Shown here: positions 38,341-48,064 of the stretch, piece by piece
How the letters are laid out: the number at the start of each line of letters is the position of its first letter
Position numbering within the stretch: the stretch's first letter is position 1
NCBI RefSeq assembly: GCF_900114085.1
Contig: NZ_FORU01000001.1
Span: forward strand, 372,206-436,205
Reading direction: 5' to 3'
Origin: Myroides guanonis
GTDB taxonomy: Bacteria; Bacteroidota; Bacteroidia; Flavobacteriales; Flavobacteriaceae
DNA length: 64,000 nt
Made by a program: the position numbers and the translations under genes
Notes under the pieces: generated by a model
Database searches by the model: none
What the model was told of the DNA's origin: nothing
What the model saw: only the letters and a program-made list of their open reading frames with translations

Positions 38341-38640
38341 TTAGTCGTTTAATCTGTTTTCAATGTCCATTTGTTCGTGCAGAACTCTAATAATTTCTAT
38401 TAAATTTTCTTTCGAGTTTATTCTGTAGAAAATGTAATGAGATTTTACTTTTGAGTGGTAATAAGCTTTTCTGATATGACTGTAATCTTTTCCAGAAGTC
38501 GGGTTTTGACTTAAATATTCAATTTCGTCAAGAATTAAGTTGTAATATCTATCGGCTTGCTCCATAGACCAAGTCTCAAAAGTATAAAGCCAAATGTTTT
38601 CAATATCGAATAGAGCTTTGTTACTGATTTTGTAAGTCAT
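38341..38640 (-). CDS. ParE/RelE-superfamily toxin
   Basis: A 99-residue toxin of the ParE type: ISNKALFDIENIWLYTFETW, SQNPTSGKDYSHIRKAYYHS and SHYIFYRINSKENLIEIIRV match the family's two-helix plus sheet pattern. ParE proteins poison DNA gyrase and RelE-like relatives cleave mRNA; the ParD-like partner favours the former. The start overlaps the antitoxin stop by one base, so the pair is one operon. Length is normal and it appears intact. Confidence 0.9.
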   Translation of the reverse strand: MTYKISNKALFDIENIWLYTFETWSMEQADRYYNLILDEIEYLSQNPTSGKDYSHIRKAYYHSKVKSHYIFYRINSKENLIEIIRVLHEQMDIENRLND

Positions 38641-38888
38641 TATTCAGAAACATATTTTTGGTGAATTGATTTCAATAATTCTTCCCTATCGAAATTTTTC
38701 ACAAATCCAGATTCTTCACCTTTTTTAAGTTCTTTTATGAGTTCTGATTTTTTAGTTTCTTCGTATTCAAATATTCTCAAAGCAGCTCTCACTACTTCAC
38801 TAGCAGATGAAAATTTTCCAGATTGAACTTGCTCATTTATGAACTTGTCGAAATAGTCACCAAGTAATATAGATGTGTTTTTAGCCAT
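38640..38888 (-). CDS. ParD-like CopG/RHH antitoxin
   Basis: An 82-residue antitoxin. The N-terminal ribbon-helix-helix (KNTSILLGDYFDKFINEQVQ, then SGKFSSASEVVRAALRIFE) binds operator DNA as a dimer, and the C-terminal tail binds the toxin. The start at 38888 (MAKNTSIL) is chosen over the ATG at 38981 because the extra 31 residues cover the promoter and are not part of the family. A candidate promoter and operator lie 18-40 bp upstream. Confidence 0.9.
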   Translation of the reverse strand: MAKNTSILLGDYFDKFINEQVQSGKFSSASEVVRAALRIFEYEETKKSELIKELKKGEESGFVKNFDREELLKSIHQKYVSE

Positions 38889-38905
38889 AATCTTTATCTT
38901 TATAT

Positions 38906-38928
38906 CAAAGGTACCAAATGTTGGTATC
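38906..38928 (-). promoter_or_regulatory. Promoter and operator of the parDE operon
   Basis: The minus strand has TACCTTTG (38906-38913), a match to the -7 consensus TAnnTTTG, 17 bp before the antitoxin start. It overlaps an imperfect inverted repeat, GGTACC...GGTATC (38910-38928), a likely ParD binding site for autorepression. Confidence 0.55.
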
Positions 38929-39587
38929 TCGTATAGTTTCAAAATTGTTAAATTTATGACGAATGACTCAATACTAGTCACACATGAAATTGTTTTTTCG
39001 AAATTGAGATACAGGGATTTCGAGAAATCCTATTGTAAGCTTCCCTTAAAACCAATTTTCTAAAGCTAATAAAGTAATCAGATCTCGTCTAAGTTTTAAA
39101 ATTTTAGTCTCCCCAAATCAAGAAAATCTCTATATCACAGTTCAGACAAGAGACGAAGTAAATCCGCGATAGCCTTTAGATTTGTTCTTTATAAATTTCG
39201 TAAATCAAAGGAATCACAGTTCAGACAATTTGTCTCCAAATCTCTGTCTCCTAATTCCAGTCTCCATATTTAGTTTTCTGGCTCGTTCACTGTAAACACT
39301 AGGAAAGCCCGAAGAGTTCTTGAACAAAGCTGTTTTTAAAAAATTGAAGTATTTGATTTATAGTACTGTAATTGTCCGAAAAGATCAAAATAATCACTTT
39401 TAAATCTAGTATTCAAAATTTCTTTATATTGCTCAACTAGTTAAGAGTGGGGAAGGAGTATAGTAAATTAAATGAATCCTTGAAATCTTTTTTGTAAAGG
39501 TATCGGTTATAGTTATTTTATATATAAGATGCCCTAATTATCCTTTTGATTCTCGTTAGTAATATTTGTTATTTAACCTTAGAAAGC
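38929..39587. repeat. Intergenic repeat-rich region
   Basis: Contains ATCACAGTTCAGACAAG with ACGAAGTAAATCCGCGATAG (39153-39172; also near 36657 and 50006), several GTCTCC words (39232-39272), and a block at 39281-39337 present in inverted orientation at 49615-49665. At 39385-39452 the minus strand carries a short piece of the same transposase remnant as at 32100. No gene. Confidence 0.65.
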
Positions 39588-39947
39588 ATGAACAATAATC
39601 AAATTTTATTTTGTGTAAGTATTATTTTAATTTCAGTTATTTTTATAGCTATAGGCTTATTTTTAAAGAAATATCCGCCAAAGGAAATTAATTACTTTTA
39701 CGGGTATCGTTCTAAAAAAGCGATGAAAAATATAGAGCAATGGAATTATTCTCAAAAGAAGGCAGCTTTGGAATTAATCCGTTCAGGCATATTGATACTT
39801 ATTAGTTTAGTATTAGTTTATTTTCTTCCTGATGGAAATTATTTTACACCTTATATTTTATTCTTAATAGTCATTATAACGCTATTTCCTTATTTTTATA
39901 CTGTTTATAAAATTGAAAAAGCATTAAAAAAAGCTTTTACTAATTGA
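39588..39947 (+). CDS. SdpI/YhfL-family small membrane protein
   Basis: A 119-residue membrane protein. It has one helix at 5-27 (ILFCVSIILISVIFIAIGLF), the SdpI-type motif KEINYFYGYRSKKAMKN followed by WNYSQKKAALELIRSG, and two more helices. The motif NYFYGYRSxxAMKNxxxW is the SdpI C-terminal signature. SdpI gives immunity to the SDP toxin in Bacillus, but most homologues are of unknown role. The start at 39588 is preferred over an in-frame upstream TTG. Confidence 0.85.
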   Translation: MNNNQILFCVSIILISVIFIAIGLFLKKYPPKEINYFYGYRSKKAMKNIEQWNYSQKKAALELIRSGILILISLVLVYFLPDGNYFTPYILFLIVIITLFPYFYTVYKIEKALKKAFTN

Positions 39948-40913
39948 TATGTTTTAAGTGTGGACATTCTCTTTTAAAATGGGTTTATTATCTAGCTAAC
40001 TACCAAAACACAACCCTCATTATCTCAATTTATCAGAGGTCTTCGTTTAAAGTCAAGGAAATCCCTAAATCATAAAAATCAAAGTTCAGACAATTTCAGT
40101 CACAGGTCTCCAGATTACTGTTCACGCTTTTACTTCGTCAGTTCGCTATACTCGTGTCGTTTCACGTCTTTCACATCACGTTTTTACTTCGTCAGTTCAC
40201 TATGCTCGTATCGCATCACTATTCACTATTTTCCGTCACCTAACATCTGTCTCCTAAATTGCTCATCACTGTTCACTCTTTTCAGTCTCCTAACCAAAAG
40301 TGAGATAATCTCCTTCAATTCTCACTACTCCACAATCTGTCAAGACTTACAATTTCCAAGTTACAGTCTCCTATTGAAAAGTGACATAATTATTTGAAAT
40401 AATATGGAATCCTAGAGAGAGTATGGGAAAATGAAGACCTGGATCCAAACTCCTTTCGGGACATATTTATTTATCATGTTTGAATTAGTTTAGGATATTT
40501 TCTTTATTTAAGTTTGGTTCAAAATTCACAAAAAGAGCATAGTAAAGAACTGATTTTTATTGTTAATATCAGGTTTGTTCTTTAGGATATAAAACTTAAT
40601 AGCAGTATTTTTTTTAAATTTCAAATATTTGATTGTTAGGTGTTTTTTATGATTTAGTTGTTTTTTTTGTTTAATGTGTTGTTGGTTTAGTTTTATATAT
40701 AATACGAACTGAGAATGTACTTCTGGGAAATAAAAACAAAGGTTTAGCTTGAAGCGTAATTATAGAAAATAGTGGTAATGAACTTAATCAGAATATAATC
40801 TTTGTATTCAAACATTTAAGTCAAGTTGATGATATGTAGAATTAGCCGGAGTTCAAAAGTTTATAAGATTATAAAATAATAGAATAGAGAAATGATAATT
40901 AAACCTGCTGACA
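39948..40913. repeat. Nearly 1 kb of intergenic repeats
   Basis: From 40060 to 40400 this holds repeated words such as CTTCGTCAGTTCGCTATACTC (40136) with a variant at 40187, CACTGTTCACTCTTTTCAGTC, CTGTCTCC and CAGTCTCC. AAAAGTGACATAATTATTTG-type motifs follow at about 40377, and TTTCGGGACATATTT at 40474. The part from 40500 to 40913 is AT-rich without features; it should contain the promoter of the LytTR/kinase pair. Confidence 0.7.
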
Positions 40914-41633
40914 ATGCATAATTTAGTATTGGTTATAATAGATGATGAACCGAAAGTAGCGGAAGCACTAAAAGGTTTGATTACGAAAATACTTTTTCCA
41001 AATAAGGGAATAGAAGTTCATATAACCAATTCTGTAAAGCAGGGGGTGGATCTTATACAAAAACAACTACCAGATATTGTTTTTTTAGATATAAGAATGC
41101 CAGATGAAGTTGGATTTGAATTGTTTAATCAAGTAGATTTAAGGCATACTAAAGTTGTGTTTACAACAGCTTATGCGGAATATGCTATCGAGAGTATCAA
41201 TAAATTCGGATGTTTAGGTTATTTACTTAAACCAATAGGATTAGATGATTTAAACACTGTTTTCAATCGTTATAAAGAAGAACAAAGCAGGAATAAAACA
41301 CAATATTTGAAATTTATCGCAGATAATGGTAAACGAACATTATTAAACTTAGAAGAGGTACTTTTGTTTAAAGCGTCAAGTAACTATTGTGAAATCTATT
41401 TAAAAGACCGTAAATACATACTAGCTAAAACTTTAAAAGAGATTCTTGAAGGACAAGATAATCATATTATTCGCGTTCATCGATCCTATGGGGTTAATCT
41501 AAAATATATCTCTCATTATACAGGTAAGAGCTTATTATTCAAAGGAGTATGTAATAATCAGTTAGATGGATTTATATCTGAAATACCTATTGGAGAAACA
41601 TACTTAGACACAATTAAGGAGTATTTTCTATGA
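40914..41633 (+). CDS. LytTR-family response regulator
   Basis: A 239-residue regulator. The receiver domain has VLVIIDDEPKVAEAL, the acceptor Asp in DIVFLDIRMPDEVGF and the Lys in YLLKPIGLDDL. The LytTR domain (about 135-235) shows YLKFIADNGKRTLLNLEEVL, FKASSNYCEIYL and IRVHRSYGVNLKYISHYTG. The stop overlaps the kinase start by ATGA, so it is the cognate regulator of the large propeller kinase. Confidence 0.93.
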   Translation: MHNLVLVIIDDEPKVAEALKGLITKILFPNKGIEVHITNSVKQGVDLIQKQLPDIVFLDIRMPDEVGFELFNQVDLRHTKVVFTTAYAEYAIESINKFGCLGYLLKPIGLDDLNTVFNRYKEEQSRNKTQYLKFIADNGKRTLLNLEEVLLFKASSNYCEIYLKDRKYILAKTLKEILEGQDNHIIRVHRSYGVNLKYISHYTGKSLLFKGVCNNQLDGFISEIPIGETYLDTIKEYFL

Positions 41634-44600
41634 GAATAGTCTCATTACTTTTTGTTTTATTAGTATGCATCCATCTTAATGCGCAAGAAAGGGCCACTAG
41701 AAGTTTTACTACTAAAAACGGATTATTGTCAAATGATGTTTCCGCACTTCACGTAGATACAAAAGGGAGACTATGGATTGGATCAAAAGCTGGGTTAGCT
41801 GTTCAAATTTCAAATGAATTTAGGCAAGACAGTATTTCCATACGCTATAAGTTTAATAATATAACTTCTATCACAGAAGATGCTGACACAAATTTATGGA
41901 TAGCTAGTTATGGGCAGGGTGTTTTGTATAGAAACAAAAAAGAATCCAAATTATTTACCATATCGAATGGCTTAGTGTCTAATCGGGCGCGAAAGATTAA
42001 GATATTTAAGGACTGTGTATATGTAGCTACGAATAATGGAGTTTCAATAATTTCTTTATTGGACAAAACGATTAAGAATCCTAAATTTAAAAAGTCTGCT
42101 GACTATCCTTTTGAGGTAACCGATTTCTTTGAATATCAAGATAAGGTATATGCAACTACTATAAACAATGGTGTTTATGAAGTAACGATCTCAGAGTTAG
42201 TACAAGTATCCGATGTTAAACGTATTTTATCTGCATTTAAAACTCAAGACGCACTTTATTTAGGTACAGAAGAGAAATTATTACAATTCGATGTGTTAAA
42301 AGATAGTGTTTTAGGTAGTTATCTAATTCCATATGTTTGGGAAGGAACTATTGCAAGAGATGAAATACTTTCTGTAAGTTCTGGATTATATAGTAATGAG
42401 GGTGGGTTATATTCGTTAAAAGGGAATGAAAACAAATTAGTAGTTTCAAAAGAAGTACAAATTAGTTTTAATGATTTAAGCTCTCTAGTTTATGATGATG
42501 ATAGAGATTTATTGTACTTGGGAACAAAAAGTAACGGACTGTTACAAGTTGAATGGAATTCCAAAATAAAGAAGTATAGAAATTTTGGAAAGGTCTATAC
42601 TTCATTCGTACTACATGGAAAGAATTTTATAGTTAGTGAAAAGGGGTTGAGTATTTTAAAAGGAGAGGAACTGATAACTAGTGTACCTCTAGAAACTTTC
42701 AAAAAATTCCAAGTTAAAAAACAAAGTCTGTTTAAAGATATTCCAACCAGATCTAATCATTTTTATGAAATAGAATATACCACAGAAGCATCAAAAATTG
42801 TTTTCTATAAAGCAGTTGTAGAAAAGAATAAAATCTGGTTAGCTTCGAATGTTGGAATCTTTAAAATGGAATCAGAAGGGGAATTAGAATCCTATTTTCC
42901 AATCCATACATACCAATTTACGTTCTTTCAAGGGAAACTGATAGAAACAAACCCTTATGGCGGTGTTCGTATTTATGATGATATTGAACGCATGAAATAT
43001 CGTTATTTTTCGGAAACCTCTAGCGTTGACATTCCTCGAGATGTTGTGTCTATAGATCAAGATGCAGAATCGGTATATTTTGCAAGTGCTTTAGATGGGC
43101 TTTATCAATACAAGAATGGGAACTTTAAATCATTTTTAAGTTCAGGTGATTTCAACGAAGCTAAACTTCAAAAAGTGGTGATTGCCAATTCAAGTACAGT
43201 TTTGGTGGCCACTGATTTTAATGATATCTATCGACTGACTTTTAGTGAATCAAAAGCAAATGTAGACTTAGCTATTCCACACAAAAAAATAAAGGGTACA
43301 AGTATAGATTTTTTCAAGATATATGAAGGCAAACTCTATGTCGCTACTAATTGGGGAGTGAACGTTTTTGGAGAACAAGAATACTATTTTATAAATCAAG
43401 AACAGGGGTTGGATTACTCAGTGATTCACGATGGTTCATTTCATTCAAATGAGTTGTATTTAAGTGCTTTGGAAGGGTTTTTTAAAATAGATTTAAGCAT
43501 TTTTGAAAAGAAGGAAATGAAGTTAAAACCTTTTGTTTATGGCTTCAAAGTAAATACTATACCTTGGGAAACAGAAGAAGTACTTAAAGTCTTTTCAAAA
43601 CCAACATTGCCAATAGAACTGAGCTACAGCGAGAATAATCTACAATTGTATTTCGATGTTTTACGTGTTAAGTATCCAAATAAATTAGAATATTATTATC
43701 GATTAAAATCTGATGAAGCTTGGATAAATTTACCAGAAACAGGACGCCTAGATCTTCAGTATTTACAACCAGGGAATTATTCAGTGGAGTTGAAAATAGT
43801 TGATTTATACGCTTCTCAAAACAACACTTATTTAATGGCTACGCTCATTGTCAAACCACCTTTCTATATGAGCATACCTTTTATAATAGGGATGGTAATT
43901 ATGTTGTTTTTTATCATTTTTACTATTTTCAAACGACGTATTCATCTTTTAAAGATTAGACAACAACGCGATAGAGAATTTGAGCAGTTAAAGATGAAGG
44001 AGGAAAGAAAGCAATTGATTTTTGACCGTCGTTATGCTGAAATGCGCCTCCAAGCTTTGCAAAGCCAGATGGATTCTCATTTTATTTTTAATATACTCAC
44101 CAGCTTGCAATACCACATCATGGGAGATCACAAGAAAGAGGCTTTAAACCACTTAGACCGATTTGCGAAATTCATTCGTTTTACATTAGAGTTTAGCTCA
44201 AAAAAAGCAGTTAGTCTTCAAGAAGAATTAACCTATTTGGAACGTTATGTAGCTATTGAAAAACTTCGTTCAGACCGTGATATTTTGTTCATTATAGAAA
44301 ACAAAGATGAAATCTGTCTAGATTTTACAAGCATTACCCCAATGCTGCTACAACCCTTTGTAGAGAACAGTATACTATATGCTTTTCCTCCAAGAATCAC
44401 ACAACCCAAAATTCAAATTCAAATCTATCAACTTTCCGATTGTATTGAGGTGGTGATTCGAGATAATGGTGTTGGAATAGACAACACCAAAGAACGCGTG
44501 AATTGGCATAAACCAAAGGGAATAGATTTGGTGAAAGAACGCATTTCTATAATTCAGAATAATTTGAATAGAGAAATAGAAGTCAACAGTTCTAATGTGG

Positions 44601-44641
44601 GTACATCTGTACATATTTACTTAAGCACCACAATTTCGTAA
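41630..44641 (+). CDS. Large sensor kinase: beta-propeller, Y_Y_Y and LytS-type kinase domains
   Basis: A 1003-residue sensor. Order: signal peptide (ending HLNAQ), two-component-regulator propeller repeats over ~20-640 (TKNGLLSNDVSALHVDTKGR with LWIGSKAG; LWIASYGQGVLY), a Y_Y_Y-type strand domain (YPNKLEYYYRLKSDEAWINL, PGNYSVELKIV), one membrane helix near 755, a coil, and the His_kinase domain (QSQMDSHFIFNILTSLQYHI, PFVENSILYAF, GIDLVKERISI). It resembles a hybrid two-component sensor without the fused regulator, which is instead encoded separately just upstream. The ligand is unknown. Confidence 0.93.
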   Translation: MRIVSLLFVLLVCIHLNAQERATRSFTTKNGLLSNDVSALHVDTKGRLWIGSKAGLAVQISNEFRQDSISIRYKFNNITSITEDADTNLWIASYGQGVLYRNKKESKLFTISNGLVSNRARKIKIFKDCVYVATNNGVSIISLLDKTIKNPKFKKSADYPFEVTDFFEYQDKVYATTINNGVYEVTISELVQVSDVKRILSAFKTQDALYLGTEEKLLQFDVLKDSVLGSYLIPYVWEGTIARDEILSVSSGLYSNEGGLYSLKGNENKLVVSKEVQISFNDLSSLVYDDDRDLLYLGTKSNGLLQVEWNSKIKKYRNFGKVYTSFVLHGKNFIVSEKGLSILKGEELITSVPLETFKKFQVKKQSLFKDIPTRSNHFYEIEYTTEASKIVFYKAVVEKNKIWLASNVGIFKMESEGELESYFPIHTYQFTFFQGKLIETNPYGGVRIYDDIERMKYRYFSETSSVDIPRDVVSIDQDAESVYFASALDGLYQYKNGNFKSFLSSGDFNEAKLQKVVIANSSTVLVATDFNDIYRLTFSESKANVDLAIPHKKIKGTSIDFFKIYEGKLYVATNWGVNVFGEQEYYFINQEQGLDYSVIHDGSFHSNELYLSALEGFFKIDLSIFEKKEMKLKPFVYGFKVNTIPWETEEVLKVFSKPTLPIELSYSENNLQLYFDVLRVKYPNKLEYYYRLKSDEAWINLPETGRLDLQYLQPGNYSVELKIVDLYASQNNTYLMATLIVKPPFYMSIPFIIGMVIMLFFIIFTIFKRRIHLLKIRQQRDREFEQLKMKEERKQLIFDRRYAEMRLQALQSQMDSHFIFNILTSLQYHIMGDHKKEALNHLDRFAKFIRFTLEFSSKKAVSLQEELTYLERYVAIEKLRSDRDILFIIENKDEICLDFTSITPMLLQPFVENSILYAFPPRITQPKIQIQIYQLSDCIEVVIRDNGVGIDNTKERVNWHKPKGIDLVKERISIIQNNLNREIEVNSSNVGTSVHIYLSTTIS

Positions 44642-44819
44642 AGCTTTTTTTCGAGTGACTGCTTTTGGCAGTCGCACCTTTTACTTTTGTTTTCAGAATC
44701 AATAATGATACTTGTTTTAACGAAAATTAACTCTTCGCTCAACCAAAAGCGGGGTTTAGATAATTTTCTTAGTTAAAGACAACAGCTGTCAGGATATTCG
44801 TAACACAAAAAGAAAAAGA

Positions 44820-45032
44820 ATGGCACGATACCAAGCAACAATTAGCAAAACCCACAATACAGGTACCTTTTTAATTGAAAAAGGTATGCAAGTAGACTTT
44901 GTTTCATTTACACCACCATGGAGTGTAGAAGGAGGAAAACCCATCAATGATGCTTTTCTAAGAGTATATGGAATAGATCTTAAGGCTGGATATGTATTAT
45001 CACCTGGTTTTGTTGATGTAATGGAGCTTTAG
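44820..45032 (+). CDS. Small conserved-looking protein, first gene of the WYL/VWA cassette
   Basis: A 70-residue soluble protein (MARYQATISKTHNTGTFLIE start; PWSVEGGKPINDAFLRVYGI) with no signal or membrane segment. It resembles a small Bacteroidota family I recall as DUF6140, but I cannot verify this. It lies 12 bp before the WYL regulator and looks co-transcribed. The compact, strand-rich sequence with conserved Gly and Pro suggests a folded domain rather than a random frame. Role unknown. Confidence 0.65.
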   Translation: MARYQATISKTHNTGTFLIEKGMQVDFVSFTPPWSVEGGKPINDAFLRVYGIDLKAGYVLSPGFVDVMEL

Positions 45033-45044
45033 GCGCTAAGTATT

Positions 45045-45890
45045 ATGAAGTTAAAGATCATTTATTTATCGCTAAACTACATTAAGGATTTTCCATATGT
45101 AAATATGGAGCGACTTCTAGAATTTTTAGAACGACACGATATACAGCGCAGTGATCGCAGTGTCTATCGCATGTTTAAAAACCTGAAAGAAGAATATGGC
45201 ATAGAGGTAATTTGGGATGCAACTAAGGGTGGATATTATCTGCCGGAAGAGGAAGAAACTACAATATTAAAATTTTTAAAACTAGTAGAACATTTTGTAA
45301 CAGCAGATTTGTTTACAACAAATTTCTCAGACAATACAAAATTATTGGAAGTAGTAGAATATGAACACCACAGGGAATTTGTTCAACTAGAAGTTTTTAA
45401 AGAACTACTCTCCGCTATACAACATCGTTTTGAAGTACGTTTTTCGCATTACAGTTATTATCATTTGCGACAAAAAGAGTATTGCGTAAAGCCATTATAT
45501 TTTAAGCAATACCAGAACCGTTGGTATTTAATAGCCGACGTTCAAGGAGTTTTTAAAAGTTTTGGTTTGGATAGGATTAGTGAAATACAGACCACGCAAG
45601 TAGTGTTTCAACCACGATTAGAAGAAGCTAAAGAATTGTATGCGGGTATTGTTGGACTTAATTATAGTGATTCTGAACGACAACGGATTGTATTGGAGTT
45701 CGACATCAGTCAGAAACCCTATATAGAATCGTTGCCGATGCATCATACCCAAAAAGAAATAAAAACAGGTAATGCCAATACGTATACCATAGAGCTTTTC
45801 ATTGCTCCAAACTTTGAGTTTCAACAACAGGTTCAGAAATATGGAAATTTAGTGAGAGTGGTGGAGGGTGAAGTGATAATAAATAATTAA
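45045..45890 (+). CDS. WYL-domain transcriptional regulator
   Basis: A 281-residue regulator. The N-terminal winged helix (~1-70) includes MERLLEFLERHDIQRSDRSV and YRMFKNLKEEYGIEVIWDAT. The central WYL domain (~120-190) has QHRFEVRFSHYSYYHLRQKE, YCVKPLYFKQYQNRWYLIAD and FGLDRISEIQTT; the C-terminal WCX extension follows. WYL regulators often control phage-defence or DNA-damage genes and bind nucleic-acid ligands. It lies 12 bp after the small gene and 9 bp before the VWA gene, so it probably controls this cassette. Confidence 0.9.
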   Translation: MKLKIIYLSLNYIKDFPYVNMERLLEFLERHDIQRSDRSVYRMFKNLKEEYGIEVIWDATKGGYYLPEEEETTILKFLKLVEHFVTADLFTTNFSDNTKLLEVVEYEHHREFVQLEVFKELLSAIQHRFEVRFSHYSYYHLRQKEYCVKPLYFKQYQNRWYLIADVQGVFKSFGLDRISEIQTTQVVFQPRLEEAKELYAGIVGLNYSDSERQRIVLEFDISQKPYIESLPMHHTQKEIKTGNANTYTIELFIAPNFEFQQQVQKYGNLVRVVEGEVIINN

Positions 45891-45899
45891 AATAGTAAA

Positions 45900-46865
45900 A
45901 TGAAGAGTAAAAGAATAAATGAATTTTTAATCTGTATTACATTATTATGTTTTCAACAAATAATTTATTCTCAGGTAAGTAAGCCTGAAAAAAGAATTTA
46001 TTTAATAGATGTTACTGCATCCATGGAAGGTAAAGGAATCGTAAATACTCCCGATATTTTTAATGAAGTAAAAGAAAATTTACAAAAGACAGTTGAATTA
46101 ATTCAAGATAAATCGACTGAGGTAGTGTTTATTCCGTTTACTAGTAAACCTCATACTAGGAAGAGCTTTACAATTGAAAGATTAAACGAAATAAAGGAAT
46201 ATATCTCTAAATTAAAAGTTGAAAAAGGAGACACCAATATAGTTGATGCTTGGAGAGAAGGTGTTGAAGAAATTGATCCTTCTAAAGTAAATTACTTGTT
46301 TTTATTGACGGATGGATTACATAACACTGGGCCTGAAAAAGAACAGTTGTTTGAATACTTTAAAAATTGGTCAGACTTTAGTTTTAATAAATATTATTTT
46401 GCTTTTTATGTAATGCTTACTCCATATGCGAAAGAGTTAGATATAGCTACTGAGATTGATAAATCAAACCAACTTTGGATGATTGAATCAATGGATGTTA
46501 ATGTTTCCTTCATTAGTGCAGGTTTTAAATTAAGAACAAATATTACGAATAGTAAAAACGTTAAAATAAGTTTCAGAAGTAATAATTTGAAAGTGTTTAG
46601 TTCTGATTTGGATGTTAAATTTCGTTTGGAAGATAATCCATATTATAGAATTAAGAGCTATAAGAATAACTTGAAAAACGAGCAGTCTGTTCTTGTAGAA
46701 TTAGAGGAATTAATGCCGTTGCTTAATACGCCTATTGAAACCGATATAATTTTGAGTATAGAATTCGATAAAGCAAAGCATCCATTGTTGTTTTTTACAC
46801 CAGAAAAAGTAGGAATTGAAGTTGTCAATAAAGGAGTAAGAACTATGTATTTCAAAGAAAAGTAA
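45900..46865 (+). CDS. Exported von Willebrand factor A domain protein
   Basis: A 321-residue exported protein with a signal peptide (1-24, IIYSQ). The VWA domain shows a MIDAS-like DVTAS at 37-41 (DxTxS in place of the usual DxSxS), the Thr in EKGDTNIVDAW and the Asp in YLFLLTDGLHNTG. The C-terminal ~110 residues are beta-rich (VKISFRSNNLKVFSSDLDVK) and similar in style to the N-terminal domain of the next protein. One base separates it from the TM-nuclease gene, so translation is coupled. It probably binds a protein partner at the periplasmic face. Confidence 0.85.
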   Translation: MKSKRINEFLICITLLCFQQIIYSQVSKPEKRIYLIDVTASMEGKGIVNTPDIFNEVKENLQKTVELIQDKSTEVVFIPFTSKPHTRKSFTIERLNEIKEYISKLKVEKGDTNIVDAWREGVEEIDPSKVNYLFLLTDGLHNTGPEKEQLFEYFKNWSDFSFNKYYFAFYVMLTPYAKELDIATEIDKSNQLWMIESMDVNVSFISAGFKLRTNITNSKNVKISFRSNNLKVFSSDLDVKFRLEDNPYYRIKSYKNNLKNEQSVLVELEELMPLLNTPIETDIILSIEFDKAKHPLLFFTPEKVGIEVVNKGVRTMYFKEK

Positions 46866-46866
46866 G

Positions 46867-47982
46867 ATGAGAAGACTTGTATTTTTAACTGTAATTTTAA
46901 TTTTATCTATCTCATGCTCAAATAAGACGGATGATGGTGTAAAGTTGGTTAATGTTGATTTTGGAAAAGGACAATATGAAGAGCCATTTGTCTTTCTAAG
47001 CTCTAAGCCCAGAATACTGGTAAAATCACTTGAGTATACACCGAATTTTTTCTTGTCGGATACTATCGTTTTAGAAAAGACATTCTCTATTGGTTTCAAC
47101 GAAGAGAGTATAAGGTCTAAATCTACAGCATTTGTTCAACTTGTAGATTCAACCGGTTTTTCTCCAAAAGGTATTTCTGTTTATTTTAATGATTCGTTAT
47201 CTAGTAATGGATGGTATGAGATAAAGCCAAGTTTACAAGAACAAGATTTGAAAATTAAGCTCAAACTAGATCCAGATAGAGGAGAACATATTTTTTATGG
47301 AAATGTAATAATCAAAGCAGATGAACTAGATTTAATAAATGAACTAAATGTTCAAGAAGAGAATATTGTAATTGGAGAATGGAAGGTAAAACAAGAGATC
47401 AGTTGGCCAATTTTACTTTGGATTATATGGTTTATTATTGTGTCTTTTATTTTAGTTTTTTTAGGAATATTAATAAAATTTATTTTCGAAATTTTTATTT
47501 GGTTAGGAAGTGTTTTAAACACTAGCATAGCATCATCCTCAGAATTAAAAGTTGTTCCTAATGCTGATCGACCATATAAAAGAGTTGAAATTGATGCAGT
47601 TTTTAAAAAAACAAAAACAAAACTTCATGCAGAAGCGGTAATTCGTGGGAAGGGAGAAGCGTTGTTTCAAGATTGTTATACCGGAAAAGTTCTCAGAGGT
47701 GGAGATTTGTATGATTACGAACACATTCGTTCTTCAGAAGAGATTTATATGAAGTATAGGGATATATTAACCAATGAAGAGATTGCTGAAGTTGTAAACT
47801 GTGAGGAGAATGTAAAAGTAACATTAAGAAGTATAAATCAATCTAAAGGCAAAAGACGTTTTGAAGAGTGGGCATCACAATCAATAATCATGAAACACAA
47901 TATATGCATTAAAACTTCAAAAGAGAATACTAAAATTGCAGATATTGGTATCAAAAAAGCAATTAAGAATTTAAATAGATAG
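46867..47982 (+). CDS. Lipoprotein/membrane-anchored protein with cytoplasmic HNH-like nuclease domain
   Basis: A 371-residue protein. A lipobox gives Cys17 (LSISCSNK). Residues ~18-175 are a beta-rich extracytoplasmic domain, and a long membrane segment covers ~180-216. The C-terminal cytoplasmic domain (~230-371) contains FQDCYTGK, DYEHIRSSEE and NCEENVKVTLRSINQSKGKR, an EHI...N...N-x2-KG layout like the HNH (beta-beta-alpha metal) nuclease fold (His286, Asn311/315, Asn324). This fold assignment is my pattern reading. The architecture suggests an external signal gating an internal nuclease. It is coupled to the VWA gene, and the nuclease domain is duplicated in the next gene. Confidence 0.7.
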   Translation: MRRLVFLTVILILSISCSNKTDDGVKLVNVDFGKGQYEEPFVFLSSKPRILVKSLEYTPNFFLSDTIVLEKTFSIGFNEESIRSKSTAFVQLVDSTGFSPKGISVYFNDSLSSNGWYEIKPSLQEQDLKIKLKLDPDRGEHIFYGNVIIKADELDLINELNVQEENIVIGEWKVKQEISWPILLWIIWFIIVSFILVFLGILIKFIFEIFIWLGSVLNTSIASSSELKVVPNADRPYKRVEIDAVFKKTKTKLHAEAVIRGKGEALFQDCYTGKVLRGGDLYDYEHIRSSEEIYMKYRDILTNEEIAEVVNCEENVKVTLRSINQSKGKRRFEEWASQSIIMKHNICIKTSKENTKIADIGIKKAIKNLNR

Positions 47983-48064
47983 TATTTAAAAGTGAGTAGT
48001 TGATTTTTAATAGAATATGTTTACTATAAAATTCAAGATTGTACATTTCAAAAAAACATCTAAA

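Noticed and set aside
38875..39063. 62-codon plus-strand frame over the parDE promoter
   Set aside because: It lies across the antitoxin start and operator on the opposite strand, and its sequence is not protein-like.
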